Source: Immundisolibacteraceae bacterium (GTDB lineage: Bacteria > Pseudomonadota > Gammaproteobacteria > Immundisolibacterales > Immundisolibacteraceae). Taken from it: DNA of 13,012 bases. A program made the translations under genes and the position numbers. This document shows, in pieces, positions 1 through 6,476 of this stretch. The number at the start of each line of letters is the position of its first letter. The first letter of the stretch is position 1. Under the pieces are notes generated by a model. It was not told where the DNA came from. It saw nothing but the letters and a program-made list of their open reading frames with translations, and ran no database searches. The stretch lies in NCBI GenBank assembly GCA_019090185.1, contig JAHRWJ010000042.1, forward strand, positions 1 through 13,012, given 5' to 3'.

Positions 1-14
1 ATGGTAACTAGACG

Positions 15-827
15 ATGACAAAGATAGCTTTTATTGGTGGCGGTAATATGGCCAGGGCGTTGATTGGAGGTCTGCTCAATAGTGGTACCTCTAGTGAGCA
101 GCTGTTGGTAGCAGAGCCCCAGGCTGAAGCGGCGGCCTCTCTGCGAAGAGACTTCGGTGTCGTGGTCGATAGTAATAATAACGAGATTGTTGCTCAGGCT
201 GATTGTCTGGTTTTAGCGGTTAAGCCCCAGGTTTTAAAACAGGTTGCCCAGCAGATGGCCACGTCGGTGCAGGCCAAAAAGCCGTTGGTGGTTTCTATTG
301 TGGCGGGTATCCCGATGGATAGCCTTGATCAATGGCTGGGTGGTGGTGTCAGCGTGGTACGAACCATGCCCAACATGCCGGCATTGGTGGGGCTTGGTAT
401 TACTGCGTTGTTTGCCAATCAGCGTGCTAGCGAGCAGCAGCGGCAATTAGCGGAGCAGATTTTATCAGCAGCCGGCAGCACGCTTTGGGTCGAAAATGAG
501 GTATTGCTGGATGCGGTAACAGCGGTCTCAGGCAGTGGTCCCGCTTATTTTTTTCGGGTTATGGAAGCGATGGTTGAATCAGGTAAAGCGCTAGGCCTGT
601 CTGCTGAGCAGGCCACTGAGCTGACACTGGCCACTGCTGCGGGAGCTGCCGAGCTTGCCAGGCAGAGCGACCACTCGGTAGCAACCCTTCGCCAGCAGGT
701 GACCTCCCCTGGTGGTACAACTGCAGCGGCCCTAGAAGTGATGAATGATCAGGGTATTGGTCAGATCTTCAATGATGCGCTGCAGGCGGCATGCGATCGC
801 GCTGCAGAGTTGGCTGCAGAAGCGTAG
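15..827 (+). CDS. proC: Pyrroline-5-carboxylate reductase
   Basis: Catalyses the NAD(P)H-dependent reduction of 1-pyrroline-5-carboxylate to L-proline, the last step of proline synthesis, in the cytoplasm. The 270-residue length is normal for the family. The N-terminal Rossmann loop GGGNM is at residues 8-12, with AVKPQ at 68-72 and VRTMPNMPALVG at 115-126. The C-terminal dimer domain carries VSGSGPAYFF (171-180) and the family signature QVTSPGGTTAAAL (228-240). No Shine-Dalgarno sequence is visible in the 14 bases present, which suits coupling to an upstream gene: one frame entering from the left would end in an ATGA overlap at 15-18, and another would stop at 9-11. yggT follows 86 bases downstream, the usual yggS-proC-yggT order. 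Nothing looks broken. The assignment rests on motifs read by eye and is secure. Confidence 0.97.
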   Translation: MTKIAFIGGGNMARALIGGLLNSGTSSEQLLVAEPQAEAAASLRRDFGVVVDSNNNEIVAQADCLVLAVKPQVLKQVAQQMATSVQAKKPLVVSIVAGIPMDSLDQWLGGGVSVVRTMPNMPALVGLGITALFANQRASEQQRQLAEQILSAAGSTLWVENEVLLDAVTAVSGSGPAYFFRVMEAMVESGKALGLSAEQATELTLATAAGAAELARQSDHSVATLRQQVTSPGGTTAAALEVMNDQGIGQIFNDALQAACDRAAELAAEA

Positions 828-913
828 GTGTTGAGTGCTTGGTTGCAACTGGCGGGGCCAGACGAACCGTTTCAGGTGGTTTGCTGTTTTGTTAATTAAC
901 GGAGTTAAATCAG

Positions 914-1489
914 GTGGGTGGTAGTTACCTAGTAGATGCGCTGCAATTTCTGATTCAGACTTTTTTCGGTCTCTATATTGCGGTGGTCATGGCGCGGTTT
1001 TTGTTGGCCCAGGTCAGGGCCGATTTCAATAACCCGCTGTCACAATTTGTGGTCAAGGCGACCCAGCCGTTATTAAGGCCGATGCGCCGGGTGATTCCGC
1101 CGATTGGCCGAATTGACAGCTCTAGTCTTGTTTTGATGCTGCTATTACAAGTAGCCGAGCTGGTGATTCTTTATCTGCTTAGGGGTCAACTGCCTGGAAT
1201 ACCCGGGTTGTTGTTGGCCAGTGTTGGTGAGCTGGTCAACCTGGCGCTGAATTTTTATCTGGTATTACTGCTGATTATGGTGGTGAGCAGCTGGATAGGC
1301 GGCGGTGGTTATAGTCCGGTGCTGATGTTGGTAGATCAGCTCTGCGGGCCTTTGCTGAGGCCGTTACGGAAAAATATTCCACCGATAGGGCTGCTGGATA
1401 TTTCGGTATTAGTGGCCTTCTTAATACTTCAACTGGCCAAGATTTTGCTGGTAGCACCTTTGATGGATGCTGCCCATTTATTGATGTAA
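914..1489 (+). CDS. yggT: YggT family integral membrane protein
   Basis: A 191-residue inner-membrane protein of the YggT family, whose biochemical role is not firmly established. The protein is an internal duplication. PLLRPMRRVIPPIGR (52-66) and PLLRPLRKNIPPIGL (146-160) are the two copies of the amphipathic basic segment, each followed by Asp. Hydrophobic helices lie at about 6-31, 70-89, 98-128 and 162-183. The start is GTG at 914, supported by GGAG at 901-904 with nine bases between. The gene follows proC and is probably cotranscribed with it. In pseudomonads the metX/metW genes often come next; here an unrelated nucleotidase gene does, after a 220-base gap. Confidence 0.93.
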   Translation: MGGSYLVDALQFLIQTFFGLYIAVVMARFLLAQVRADFNNPLSQFVVKATQPLLRPMRRVIPPIGRIDSSSLVLMLLLQVAELVILYLLRGQLPGIPGLLLASVGELVNLALNFYLVLLLIMVVSSWIGGGGYSPVLMLVDQLCGPLLRPLRKNIPPIGLLDISVLVAFLILQLAKILLVAPLMDAAHLLM

Positions 1490-1709
1490 TGATCGCGTAG
1501 CTGGGTCGGTTTTAGCTGCAGATTGACGGTTCAAGCGCGGGGATTTGGCGTCAACCAACTATTTTTGAGCTGGCGGTCCGACCAGTGTCAGCGAAAGAAA
1601 ATACTGGCAGTGTTGTCAGCGGCTAAACTAGAGGTTCAGCCGCAAGCTCGGCTTTAGAGCATGTGGTTAATCCGGCGCAAATCAGCAAATAACAGCAGAG
1701 GGAAGGTAA
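1490..1709. other. Gap between yggT and nucleotidase gene
   Basis: No coding sequence is convincing here. Two overlapping, mutually exclusive hairpins can be drawn. GCGGCT at 1619-1624 pairs with AGCCGC at 1638-1643, and AGCCG at 1638-1642 can instead pair with CGGCT at 1649-1653, followed by TTTAG. Neither ends in a proper T-run, so a terminator call would be weak. A TTGACG at 1523-1528 resembles a -35 box, but no -10 box sits at the right distance. Confidence 0.3.
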
Positions 1710-2363
1710 GTGGTTGAATGGGATGCGATCGACACGGTGTTGTTGGATATGGACGGCACTTTGCTGGATTTGCGCTACGACAATCAGTTCTGGCTTGATC
1801 ACCTGCCCGGCGTGTTTGGTGCGCGAGAAAATTTGTCAATTGAGCAAGCCCGAGCGGCGATCCTGGACATGACCAGTGCTCGCCAGGGGACGTTGGAATT
1901 TTACTGTCTGGACCACTGGAGCAAAGTGCTGCAGCTGAATGTGGCCGAACTCAATGCCGAACTAGGCCACCTGGTACAGATGCGACCCAACGCGGAGCGC
2001 TTTCTGCGTAGTTTGCGAACCCACGGTATTCGTACGGTGTTAGTGACCAATTCCCACCGCGATGGGATTGATTTTAAAATGGATAAAACCGGTATGGAGG
2101 TCCATCTTGACCGGGTTATCTGTGCTCATGACCTGGGTTTTGCTAAAGAACAGCAGGGTTTCTGGCGGCGGCTCCATGAGATAGAACCTTTCGACCCGGA
2201 TCGAACCCTGCTGGTTGATGACAATATCTCTGTGCTTGATGCGGCGGCTGAGTGGGGTGTGCGCTATCTGCTCGCTGTCACGCGACCTGACTCTGGGCGT
2301 GCGCCGGTAGAAACGGGCAGCTATGCCGGGTTAGACGACTTCGCCCACCTGTTGCCAGGATAG
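1710..2363 (+). CDS. yrfG: GMP/IMP nucleotidase, HAD superfamily (YrfG type)
   Basis: A 217-residue HAD-superfamily phosphatase closely resembling E. coli YrfG, which dephosphorylates GMP and IMP to nucleosides. HAD motif I is LLDMDGTLLDL, with nucleophile Asp13 and acid/base Asp15. Motif II is LVTNS with Thr113. The motif III lysine is probably Lys146 in GFAKE, and motif IV is LLVDDN with Asp170/Asp171. The opening WDAIDTVLLDMDGTLLDL and the DSG run near residue 194 (TRPDSG) match YrfG rather than general HAD enzymes. The start is GTG at 1710, with GGAAGG at 1701-1706 as a close ribosome binding site. It is an isolated gene, with 220 bases before it and 760 after. Substrate is inferred from family likeness only. 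Confidence 0.88.
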   Translation: MVEWDAIDTVLLDMDGTLLDLRYDNQFWLDHLPGVFGARENLSIEQARAAILDMTSARQGTLEFYCLDHWSKVLQLNVAELNAELGHLVQMRPNAERFLRSLRTHGIRTVLVTNSHRDGIDFKMDKTGMEVHLDRVICAHDLGFAKEQQGFWRRLHEIEPFDPDRTLLVDDNISVLDAAAEWGVRYLLAVTRPDSGRAPVETGSYAGLDDFAHLLPG

Positions 2364-2369
2364 TTATTT

Positions 2370-2398
2370 GGCCGGCACTGAGCTGCGGCCCGTTATTT
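2370..2398 (+). terminator. Weak hairpin after nucleotidase gene
   Basis: GGCCG at 2370-2374 can pair with CGGCC at 2386-2390 around an 11-base loop, followed by CGTTATTT. It is only seven bases beyond the stop codon of the yrfG-like gene. The stem is short and the T-tract interrupted, so this is at best a weak intrinsic terminator. Confidence 0.3.
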
Positions 2399-2692
2399 AA
2401 TCCCCGGTTGTTGATCGCAGCGCTTTTCTAGCGAGCTGCGTCTGCCTGTGCGTATTGTTTTTTTCGTGGACGAGAGGCGAGTTCCTGCTGTGCCCGGTGT
2501 GTTGGTGAGATTCTGATAGTTCTAGTTGGTTTTGGGGCCGTCGGAGCCTGCCTGCAGGAAACCTTATGGGTTGGCTGGCTCTGTATTGATTAGCTGGCTC
2601 CGGGTTCAGAGGTCGCGTTGGTCTGGTTTGATTTGTTGGATCAGATGAGTTGCTAACCGGCTAATGCCTTGGCCTATAAGGGTTAATTCGAG

Positions 2693-2709
2693 TTATGCAC
2701 ATATCCACA
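2693..2709 (+). promoter_or_regulatory. Tandem DnaA-box-like pair
   Basis: TTATGCACA at 2693-2701 fits the DnaA consensus TTATNCACA exactly. ATATCCACA at 2701-2709 matches TTATCCACA at eight of nine bases, on the same strand and sharing one base. DnaA boxes upstream of the nrdAB promoter are known in E. coli, where DnaA influences ribonucleotide reductase expression. Here the pair sits about 200 bases before the NrdR box of a class II reductase. Binding is inferred from sequence only. Confidence 0.5.
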
Positions 2710-2774
2710 ACATCTAGTGTTGTTGGTTTGACAGGTTAATGCCTCGATTGGGATCAATAGCTTAGCCTTATAGA

Positions 2775-2804
2775 TTGATTTTATTTGCTTTAAGTTAATA
2801 TAAC
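2775..2804 (+). promoter_or_regulatory. Candidate sigma-70 promoter in A+T-rich stretch
   Basis: TTGATT at 2775-2780 and TATAAC at 2799-2804 are separated by 18 bases, giving four of six and five of six matches to the -35 and -10 consensus. It lies within the A+T-rich segment, where chance matches are frequent. If used, it would make a leader of over 300 bases to nrdJa that crosses the NrdR box. It is an alternative or addition to the promoter at 2889-2916. Confidence 0.3.
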
Positions 2805-2888
2805 TAATTGAAATTAATGATGTTATAAATAAATAGTAAGAAGTGATAGCAATCCGGTTTTGCTTCGATAATAATCAACTTCTGGCTG

Positions 2889-2916
2889 TTGTCTGTTAGC
2901 GTTAATCTACTATATA
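2889..2916 (+). promoter_or_regulatory. Candidate nrdJ promoter under NrdR box
   Basis: TTGTCT at 2889-2894 (four of six to the -35 consensus), a 16-base spacer and TATATA at 2911-2916 (four of six to the -10 consensus) form a plausible sigma-70 promoter. Its -10 element lies inside the NrdR palindrome, the arrangement expected for direct repression. Transcription would begin near 2923 and give a leader of about 200 bases. A TTGACC at 2923-2928 is another possible -35, but lacks a good -10. Confidence 0.4.
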
Positions 2917-2922
2917 TAGTGG
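2907..2922. promoter_or_regulatory. NrdR box (operator)
   Basis: The 16-base site has the perfect 12-base palindrome ACTATATATAGT at 2909-2920 as its core. It fits the known NrdR box pattern of C-W-A-T-A-T-N-T-W-G with outer A/C and G/T flanks. NrdR is the zinc-ribbon and ATP-cone repressor of bacterial ribonucleotide reductase genes and usually binds two boxes. The next gene is nrdJa, which strongly supports the call. The second box is not canonical; see the palindrome at 2950-2965. Confidence 0.75.
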
Positions 2923-2949
2923 TTGACCCGGTGGGTTTGTCATAGTAAT

Positions 2950-2965
2950 CGAACTATCTAGTTCG
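2950..2965. repeat. Palindrome CGAACTA-TC-TAGTTCG
   Basis: A 16-base palindrome with seven-base perfect arms around a central TC, lying 43 bases centre to centre from the NrdR box (about four helical turns). Its core CTATCTAG resembles an NrdR box but is two bases shorter between the C and G marks. It may be a degenerate second operator. If transcribed, it can form a six-base-pair RNA hairpin with loop AUCU at the 5' side of the nrdJ leader. Confidence 0.5.
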
Positions 2966-3114
2966 CAGCGTGCCGAAGTTGAAGATGCTGCCAGGGTTCG
3001 AGCAAGCGAAGGGACCTCAGGTTCAGGACTGGCCGTCAAAGTCGGCCGGAGTGGTCAGTGGTTAATAGGGCTTTCGAATTAGTGGTAATGCGGACCGCCG
3101 GTAGCGGAGAGGTC
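2965..3114 (+). ncRNA. Possible structured 5' leader of nrdJa mRNA
   Basis: By hand I can draw four successive stems. GCAGCGT 2965-2971 pairs with ATGCTGC 2985-2991, with one wobble pair. AGG 2993-2995 pairs with CCT 3015-3017 and encloses TTCG 2997-3000 paired with CGAA 3007-3010. CTGGCCG 3029-3035 pairs with CGGCCGG 3043-3049, with one wobble pair. CCGC 3095-3098 pairs with GCGG 3104-3107. The last stem, or the alternative pairing of GACC 3093-3096 with GGTC 3111-3114, would occlude the ribosome binding site GGAGAGG (3106-3112). I do not see the B12 box of a classical cobalamin riboswitch, so no known class is assigned. Random sequence of this length also gives some hairpins, so this is tentative. 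Confidence 0.3.
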
Positions 3115-3123
3115 AAATAAATA

Positions 3124-5175
3124 ATGAATAAAAATTCAGGGGGCGAGATGGCAGAGTTACACGCGATAGAAACGGTGGCGCAGCAAGTAGATATTCCGTT
3201 GCAGCCGGCATCTGCGGATATCTGGGATAGTAAATATCGCTTAAAAAACAGAGATGGTGAACCGGTGGATGCCAACCTGGAGGCAACCTTTACTCGGGTG
3301 GCTGCGGCGTTGGCCGATGTCGAGTTGACTCCGGAATTGCGCGATCAATGGCGAGAAAAATTTGCCTGGGCTTTGCGCCAGGGTGCTTTACCCGCAGGCC
3401 GCATTCTCTCTAATGCGGGTGCTTTAGAACACAAGCCGGCCACATCAACGATCAACTGTACGGTTTCCGCAACCATTGAAGATTCGATGAGTGGCATCCT
3501 GGACAAGGTGCAGGAAGCGGGTATGACTCTGAAGGCTGGTTGTGGCATAGGCTATGAATTTTCAACTCTGCGCCCGAAAGGCGCTTATGTGGCCGGTGCC
3601 GGTGCCAACACTTCTGGTCCGCTATCCTTCATGGATATTTACGACAAGATGTGTTTCACCATTTCCTCTGCCGGTGGGCGCCGCGGTGCTCAAATGGCCA
3701 CCTTTGATATTCGCCACCCTGACGTGCTTGATTTCATTCGTGCTAAACGAGAAGACGGTCGCCTGCGCCAGTTCAACCTCTCCTGCTTAATCACCGAAGA
3801 GTTTATGGAGGCGGTTAAGAATGATGAGCAGTGGCAGCTCGAATTCGAAGGCCAGGTGTTTCAGACCCTACCGGCGCAGCGGCTCTGGAATGCCATTATG
3901 GTCTCTACCTACGATTACGCGGAGCCCGGGTTTATTCTGATTGATAAGGTTAATCAGATGAATAACAACTGGTTTTGTGAAGATATCCGCGCGACTAATC
4001 CCTGTGGCGAACAGCCCTTGCCGCCTTATGGGGCATGTTTGTTGGGTTCGGTGAACCTAACCCGCTTCGTGCTCGACCCGTTTACCGAAAAAGCGCGGTT
4101 TGACTGGGATCGTTATCGTGAGGTGGTTGCGGTATTTACCCGCATGCTCGATAACGTGGTGGAAATAAACGGCCTGCCGTTGGAGCAGCAGCGTGTTGAA
4201 ATCGAGCGTAAACGCCGCCATGGCATGGGCTTTCTTGGTCTGGGTTCATCGTTAACCATGATGAAAATTTGCTACGGTTCTGCTGAATCGCTGGAGTTTA
4301 CTGAAGCGGTTTCACGGGAAATGGCCGTGGTTGGCTGGCAGGTTGGTATTGAGCTGGCCGAAGAAAAGGGCCCGGCGCCGATTATGGATGAGATGTTTTC
4401 GGTGGATGCGCAGATGTTGTCGCTACGACCTGAAATGAGCGCTGATGGCTATAAGCTGGGTGATGAAGTCGCTGGAAAAGTCCTGATCAGCCAATATAGC
4501 CGCTATATGCAGCAGTTCGACGCCAAGCTAACCGACCGCATGGCGCAGGTTGGTGCCCGTTTCACTCACCATACATCAATCGCACCGACTGGCACTATCT
4601 CGTTGAGCCTGGCCAATAATGCCAGCAACGGCATCGAACCCAGTTTTGCTCATCACTATTCCCGCAATGTGATTCGCGAGGGTCGCAAGAGCAAAGAGAA
4701 AATTGATGTGTTTTCGTTTGAACTGCTGGCCTATCGGGAGATGGTTAACAGTGAAGCAATGCCCTATGTAGACGAGCCCGAGCGACAGCTACCAGATTAT
4801 TTTATTGCTGCGGATGACGTTACGCCCATGCAGCACGTTGATGTACAGGCGGCAGCGCAGATCTGGATCGATTCTTCAATTTCGAAAACAGCCAATGTGC
4901 CCACCGATTATCCGTTTGAAGATTTCAAGGATATCTATCTGTATGCCTATGAAAAGGGGCTGAAAGGCTGCACTACTTTTCGATTTAACCCGGAAGTGTT
5001 CCAGGGCGTGCTGGTCAAAGAGCAAGACTTGGAGAACACCACCTACCGCTTTGAGCTGGAAGATGGCTCCACGGTAGAGGCTCAGGGTAATCAGGAGATT
5101 GAATATGACGGCGAAGTGCACAGCGCGGCTAATTTGTTTGATGCGCTGAAAGAGGGCTATTACGGCAAGTTGTAA
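3124..5175 (+). CDS. nrdJa: Class II ribonucleotide reductase, catalytic subunit NrdJa
   Basis: Adenosylcobalamin-dependent reductase that converts ribonucleotides to deoxyribonucleotides for DNA synthesis, with or without oxygen. The 683-residue protein shows the barrel loop NPCGEQ with Asn292, radical-bearing Cys294 and Glu296. The active-site disulfide pair is Cys112 (TSTINC) and Cys305 (PPYGACLLGS), and the substrate phosphate loop is APTGTIS (487-493). There is no N-terminal ATP-cone, so activity control by such a domain is not expected. The chain ends near GYYGKL without the C-terminal cysteine tail, which is in the next gene, the split known from Pseudomonas NrdJa/NrdJb. ATG 3124 has GGAGAGG at 3106-3112; an in-frame ATG at 3148 (Met9) has AGGGGG at 3138-3143 and could be the true start. 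Regulation by NrdR is likely from the upstream box. Confidence 0.95.
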   Translation: MNKNSGGEMAELHAIETVAQQVDIPLQPASADIWDSKYRLKNRDGEPVDANLEATFTRVAAALADVELTPELRDQWREKFAWALRQGALPAGRILSNAGALEHKPATSTINCTVSATIEDSMSGILDKVQEAGMTLKAGCGIGYEFSTLRPKGAYVAGAGANTSGPLSFMDIYDKMCFTISSAGGRRGAQMATFDIRHPDVLDFIRAKREDGRLRQFNLSCLITEEFMEAVKNDEQWQLEFEGQVFQTLPAQRLWNAIMVSTYDYAEPGFILIDKVNQMNNNWFCEDIRATNPCGEQPLPPYGACLLGSVNLTRFVLDPFTEKARFDWDRYREVVAVFTRMLDNVVEINGLPLEQQRVEIERKRRHGMGFLGLGSSLTMMKICYGSAESLEFTEAVSREMAVVGWQVGIELAEEKGPAPIMDEMFSVDAQMLSLRPEMSADGYKLGDEVAGKVLISQYSRYMQQFDAKLTDRMAQVGARFTHHTSIAPTGTISLSLANNASNGIEPSFAHHYSRNVIREGRKSKEKIDVFSFELLAYREMVNSEAMPYVDEPERQLPDYFIAADDVTPMQHVDVQAAAQIWIDSSISKTANVPTDYPFEDFKDIYLYAYEKGLKGCTTFRFNPEVFQGVLVKEQDLENTTYRFELEDGSTVEAQGNQEIEYDGEVHSAANLFDALKEGYYGKL

Positions 5176-5250
5176 AGCTAGCCACTTAACGCGAAATTCC
5201 GGTCAGGGTGGCTCTGTTTTTGAGGGTCAGCGAGTCGTAGAGGTGAAATA

Positions 5251-5949
5251 ATGACGATTAAAATAGATAAATCGATTACTGCCTACAGTGTGGTTACCGA
5301 AGAGCAGGAAACTGTTGTTGAGCGGGCTCAGCAGCCGGCAGAAGTGATTCAGATGCACGAGAAGCTGGAGCGGCCGGATCAGCTGCACGGTGCTACCTAT
5401 AAGATAAAGACACCGATGTCAGAGCATGCGCTCTATGTGACCATCAATGACGTGATTCTTAATCCAGGTACTGATCATGAGTTGAGGCGGCCTTTCGAAA
5501 TCTTCATTAACTCGAAAAATATGGACCACTTTCAGTGGATTGTGGCGCTAACCCGAATTATATCGGCGGTGTTTCGTAAGGGTGGGGATGTCACTTTCCT
5601 GGTTGAAGAGCTGCACTCGGTGTTTGATCCAAAGGGCGGTTATTTTAAACCCGGCGGTGTCTATACCCCCTCCCTGGTAGCTGAAATTGGTGATGCCATC
5701 GAGTCCCACCTGAAAATGATCGGCATGTTGCGTGACGACCAGTTAACAGAAGTGCAGCAGGAAGTGCTGGGTCAGAAGCGCGCCGAATATGAATCCCGCC
5801 AGCAAAGCGGTGAAGAATCGGCTGAGGGAGATGAAGAGGCGCTATTTCCAGAGGGGTCGAGTCTCTGCGTTAAATGTCGAACCAAGGCGGTCATTTTGAT
5901 GGATGGCTGTATGACCTGTTTGAGCTGTGGTGACTCTAAATGCGGCTAG
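5251..5949 (+). CDS. nrdJb: Class II ribonucleotide reductase, small partner NrdJb (TSCPD domain, redox tail)
   Basis: The 232-residue second part of the split class II reductase; in Pseudomonas both parts are needed for activity. After about 50 leader residues, a TSCPD-type domain runs from about 53 to 180, with LYVTINDV, LRRPFEIFINSKN and FRKGGDVTFLVEEL. An acidic linker (about 185-200) precedes a cysteine-rich end. Cys206, Cys209, Cys220 and Cys223 form a CX2C-X10-CX2C zinc-ribbon pattern. Cys226 and Cys231 form CX4C (CGDSKC), like the C-terminal swinging-arm pair of class I and II reductases that is reduced by thioredoxin or glutaredoxin and in turn reduces the active-site disulfide. ATG 5251 follows AGGTGA at 5241-5246. 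It starts 75 bases after nrdJa and ends in a strong terminator, so the two form an operon. Confidence 0.92.
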   Translation: MTIKIDKSITAYSVVTEEQETVVERAQQPAEVIQMHEKLERPDQLHGATYKIKTPMSEHALYVTINDVILNPGTDHELRRPFEIFINSKNMDHFQWIVALTRIISAVFRKGGDVTFLVEELHSVFDPKGGYFKPGGVYTPSLVAEIGDAIESHLKMIGMLRDDQLTEVQQEVLGQKRAEYESRQQSGEESAEGDEEALFPEGSSLCVKCRTKAVILMDGCMTCLSCGDSKCG

Positions 5950-5979
5950 TGGTGCTGTAAATAGTGCGGTTCTAAACTG

Positions 5980-6010
5980 AAATGCCGGTAGCCATTGCTA
6001 CCGGCATTTT
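5980..6010. terminator. Bidirectional intrinsic terminator
   Basis: A 13-base-pair perfect stem (5980-5992 with 5997-6009) around loop CATT, with A's at the left foot and T's at the right foot, so it can stop transcription from both sides. It lies between nrdJb and the convergent minus-strand gene at 6035-6328. Confidence 0.92.
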
Positions 6011-6034
6011 CTATGGATAGTGATTTTTGTTCGG

Positions 6035-6328
6035 CTAGAAATCTTCTCCTTTGAAATGCTCCATGCCAAAACCGAACATAGCCACGGTTATCCAGAAGCC
6101 GATCAGAAAGCCGAACCATTGCGCCATCAAGGGTGCCGATTCATTCAGATAGACGATGCCAGCGGTACCAAACACAAAATTTAATAGGCCCCAGATAACA
6201 TTGACCTGGGTTGGTGAGCTGGCTCCTAAGGGTGAGCGGAATTTTTTACCGGCCACGCCCATCAGAAAATGGGGCATGCCATTACCAAAAAAGAAGCCTA
6301 TCAATATGTGCCACCAGGATATTTCCAT
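6035..6328 (-). CDS. Small three-helix membrane protein, unknown function
   Basis: A 97-residue protein I cannot assign to a characterised gene. Hydrophobic segments at about 4-26 (rich in Phe, Gly and Trp), 42-61 and 69-88 suggest three membrane helices. Notable parts are GNGMPHFLMGVAGKK (15-29), FRSPLGASSP (30-39) and a short polar end HFKGEDF. It is likely a real gene: ATG at 6328 has GGGAG eight bases away in the correct place (complement of 6335-6339), hydrophobicity is consistent throughout, and it shares the bidirectional terminator with nrdJb. A possible promoter lies at 6477-6506. It points against its neighbours and may be an independent unit. No catalytic motif is visible. Confidence 0.75.
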   Translation of the reverse strand: MEISWWHILIGFFFGNGMPHFLMGVAGKKFRSPLGASSPTQVNVIWGLLNFVFGTAGIVYLNESAPLMAQWFGFLIGFWITVAMFGFGMEHFKGEDF

Positions 6329-6476
6329 GTTTTTCTCCCAAATAAAGCTGGCAATGAAGCCAGCATCGCCGGACTCTTGGATGTATAGAGTCTCTGTGAA
6401 GCGCTAGAGGTTAATATAAAAACCTGGTGGAGGCACGGTTGAATCTTGGTGCAGTTAGTTAAAATCCGGTTGAGTC

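Larger units (their letters stand above)
2364..3123. other. Long gene-free control region upstream of nrdJ
   Basis: There are 760 bases without a convincing open reading frame on either strand. The left part (2364-2690) is G/T-rich on the plus strand and shows only a weak hairpin next to the nucleotidase stop. At 2693-2709 there are two abutting DnaA-box-like sequences. From about 2755 to 2880 the sequence is markedly A+T-rich. From 2889 on come a candidate promoter overlapped by an NrdR box, a second palindrome and a series of hairpins reaching the nrdJa ribosome binding site. The parts with support are given as separate entries. Confidence 0.8.

Noticed and set aside
1..18. Tail of an upstream gene, possibly yggS
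   Set aside because: One frame stops at 9-11 (reading Gly-Asn-stop) and another at 16-18 with an ATGA overlap with proC. yggS is the expected neighbour, but three to five codons are too few to identify a gene.
2728..2733. Perfect -35 sequence TTGACA
   Set aside because: No acceptable -10 element lies 16-18 bases downstream.
2693..2880. Chromosomal replication origin
   Set aside because: Only two DnaA-like boxes are present, and dnaA, gidA or other typical origin neighbours are absent from the window. A regulatory role is simpler.
2995..3017. GGTTCGA resembling the T-loop of a tRNA
   Set aside because: The flanking bases do not form the five-base-pair T stem, and no acceptor or anticodon arms fit around it.
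2965..3123. Classical cobalamin riboswitch before nrdJa
   Set aside because: I could not find a B12-box-like sequence or the expected multi-stem core. The leader is reported only as possibly structured.
3036..3275. Minus-strand reading frame over the nrdJ leader and 5' end
   Set aside because: It overlaps the well-supported nrdJa in another frame, has no recognisable product and would cover the ribosome binding region.
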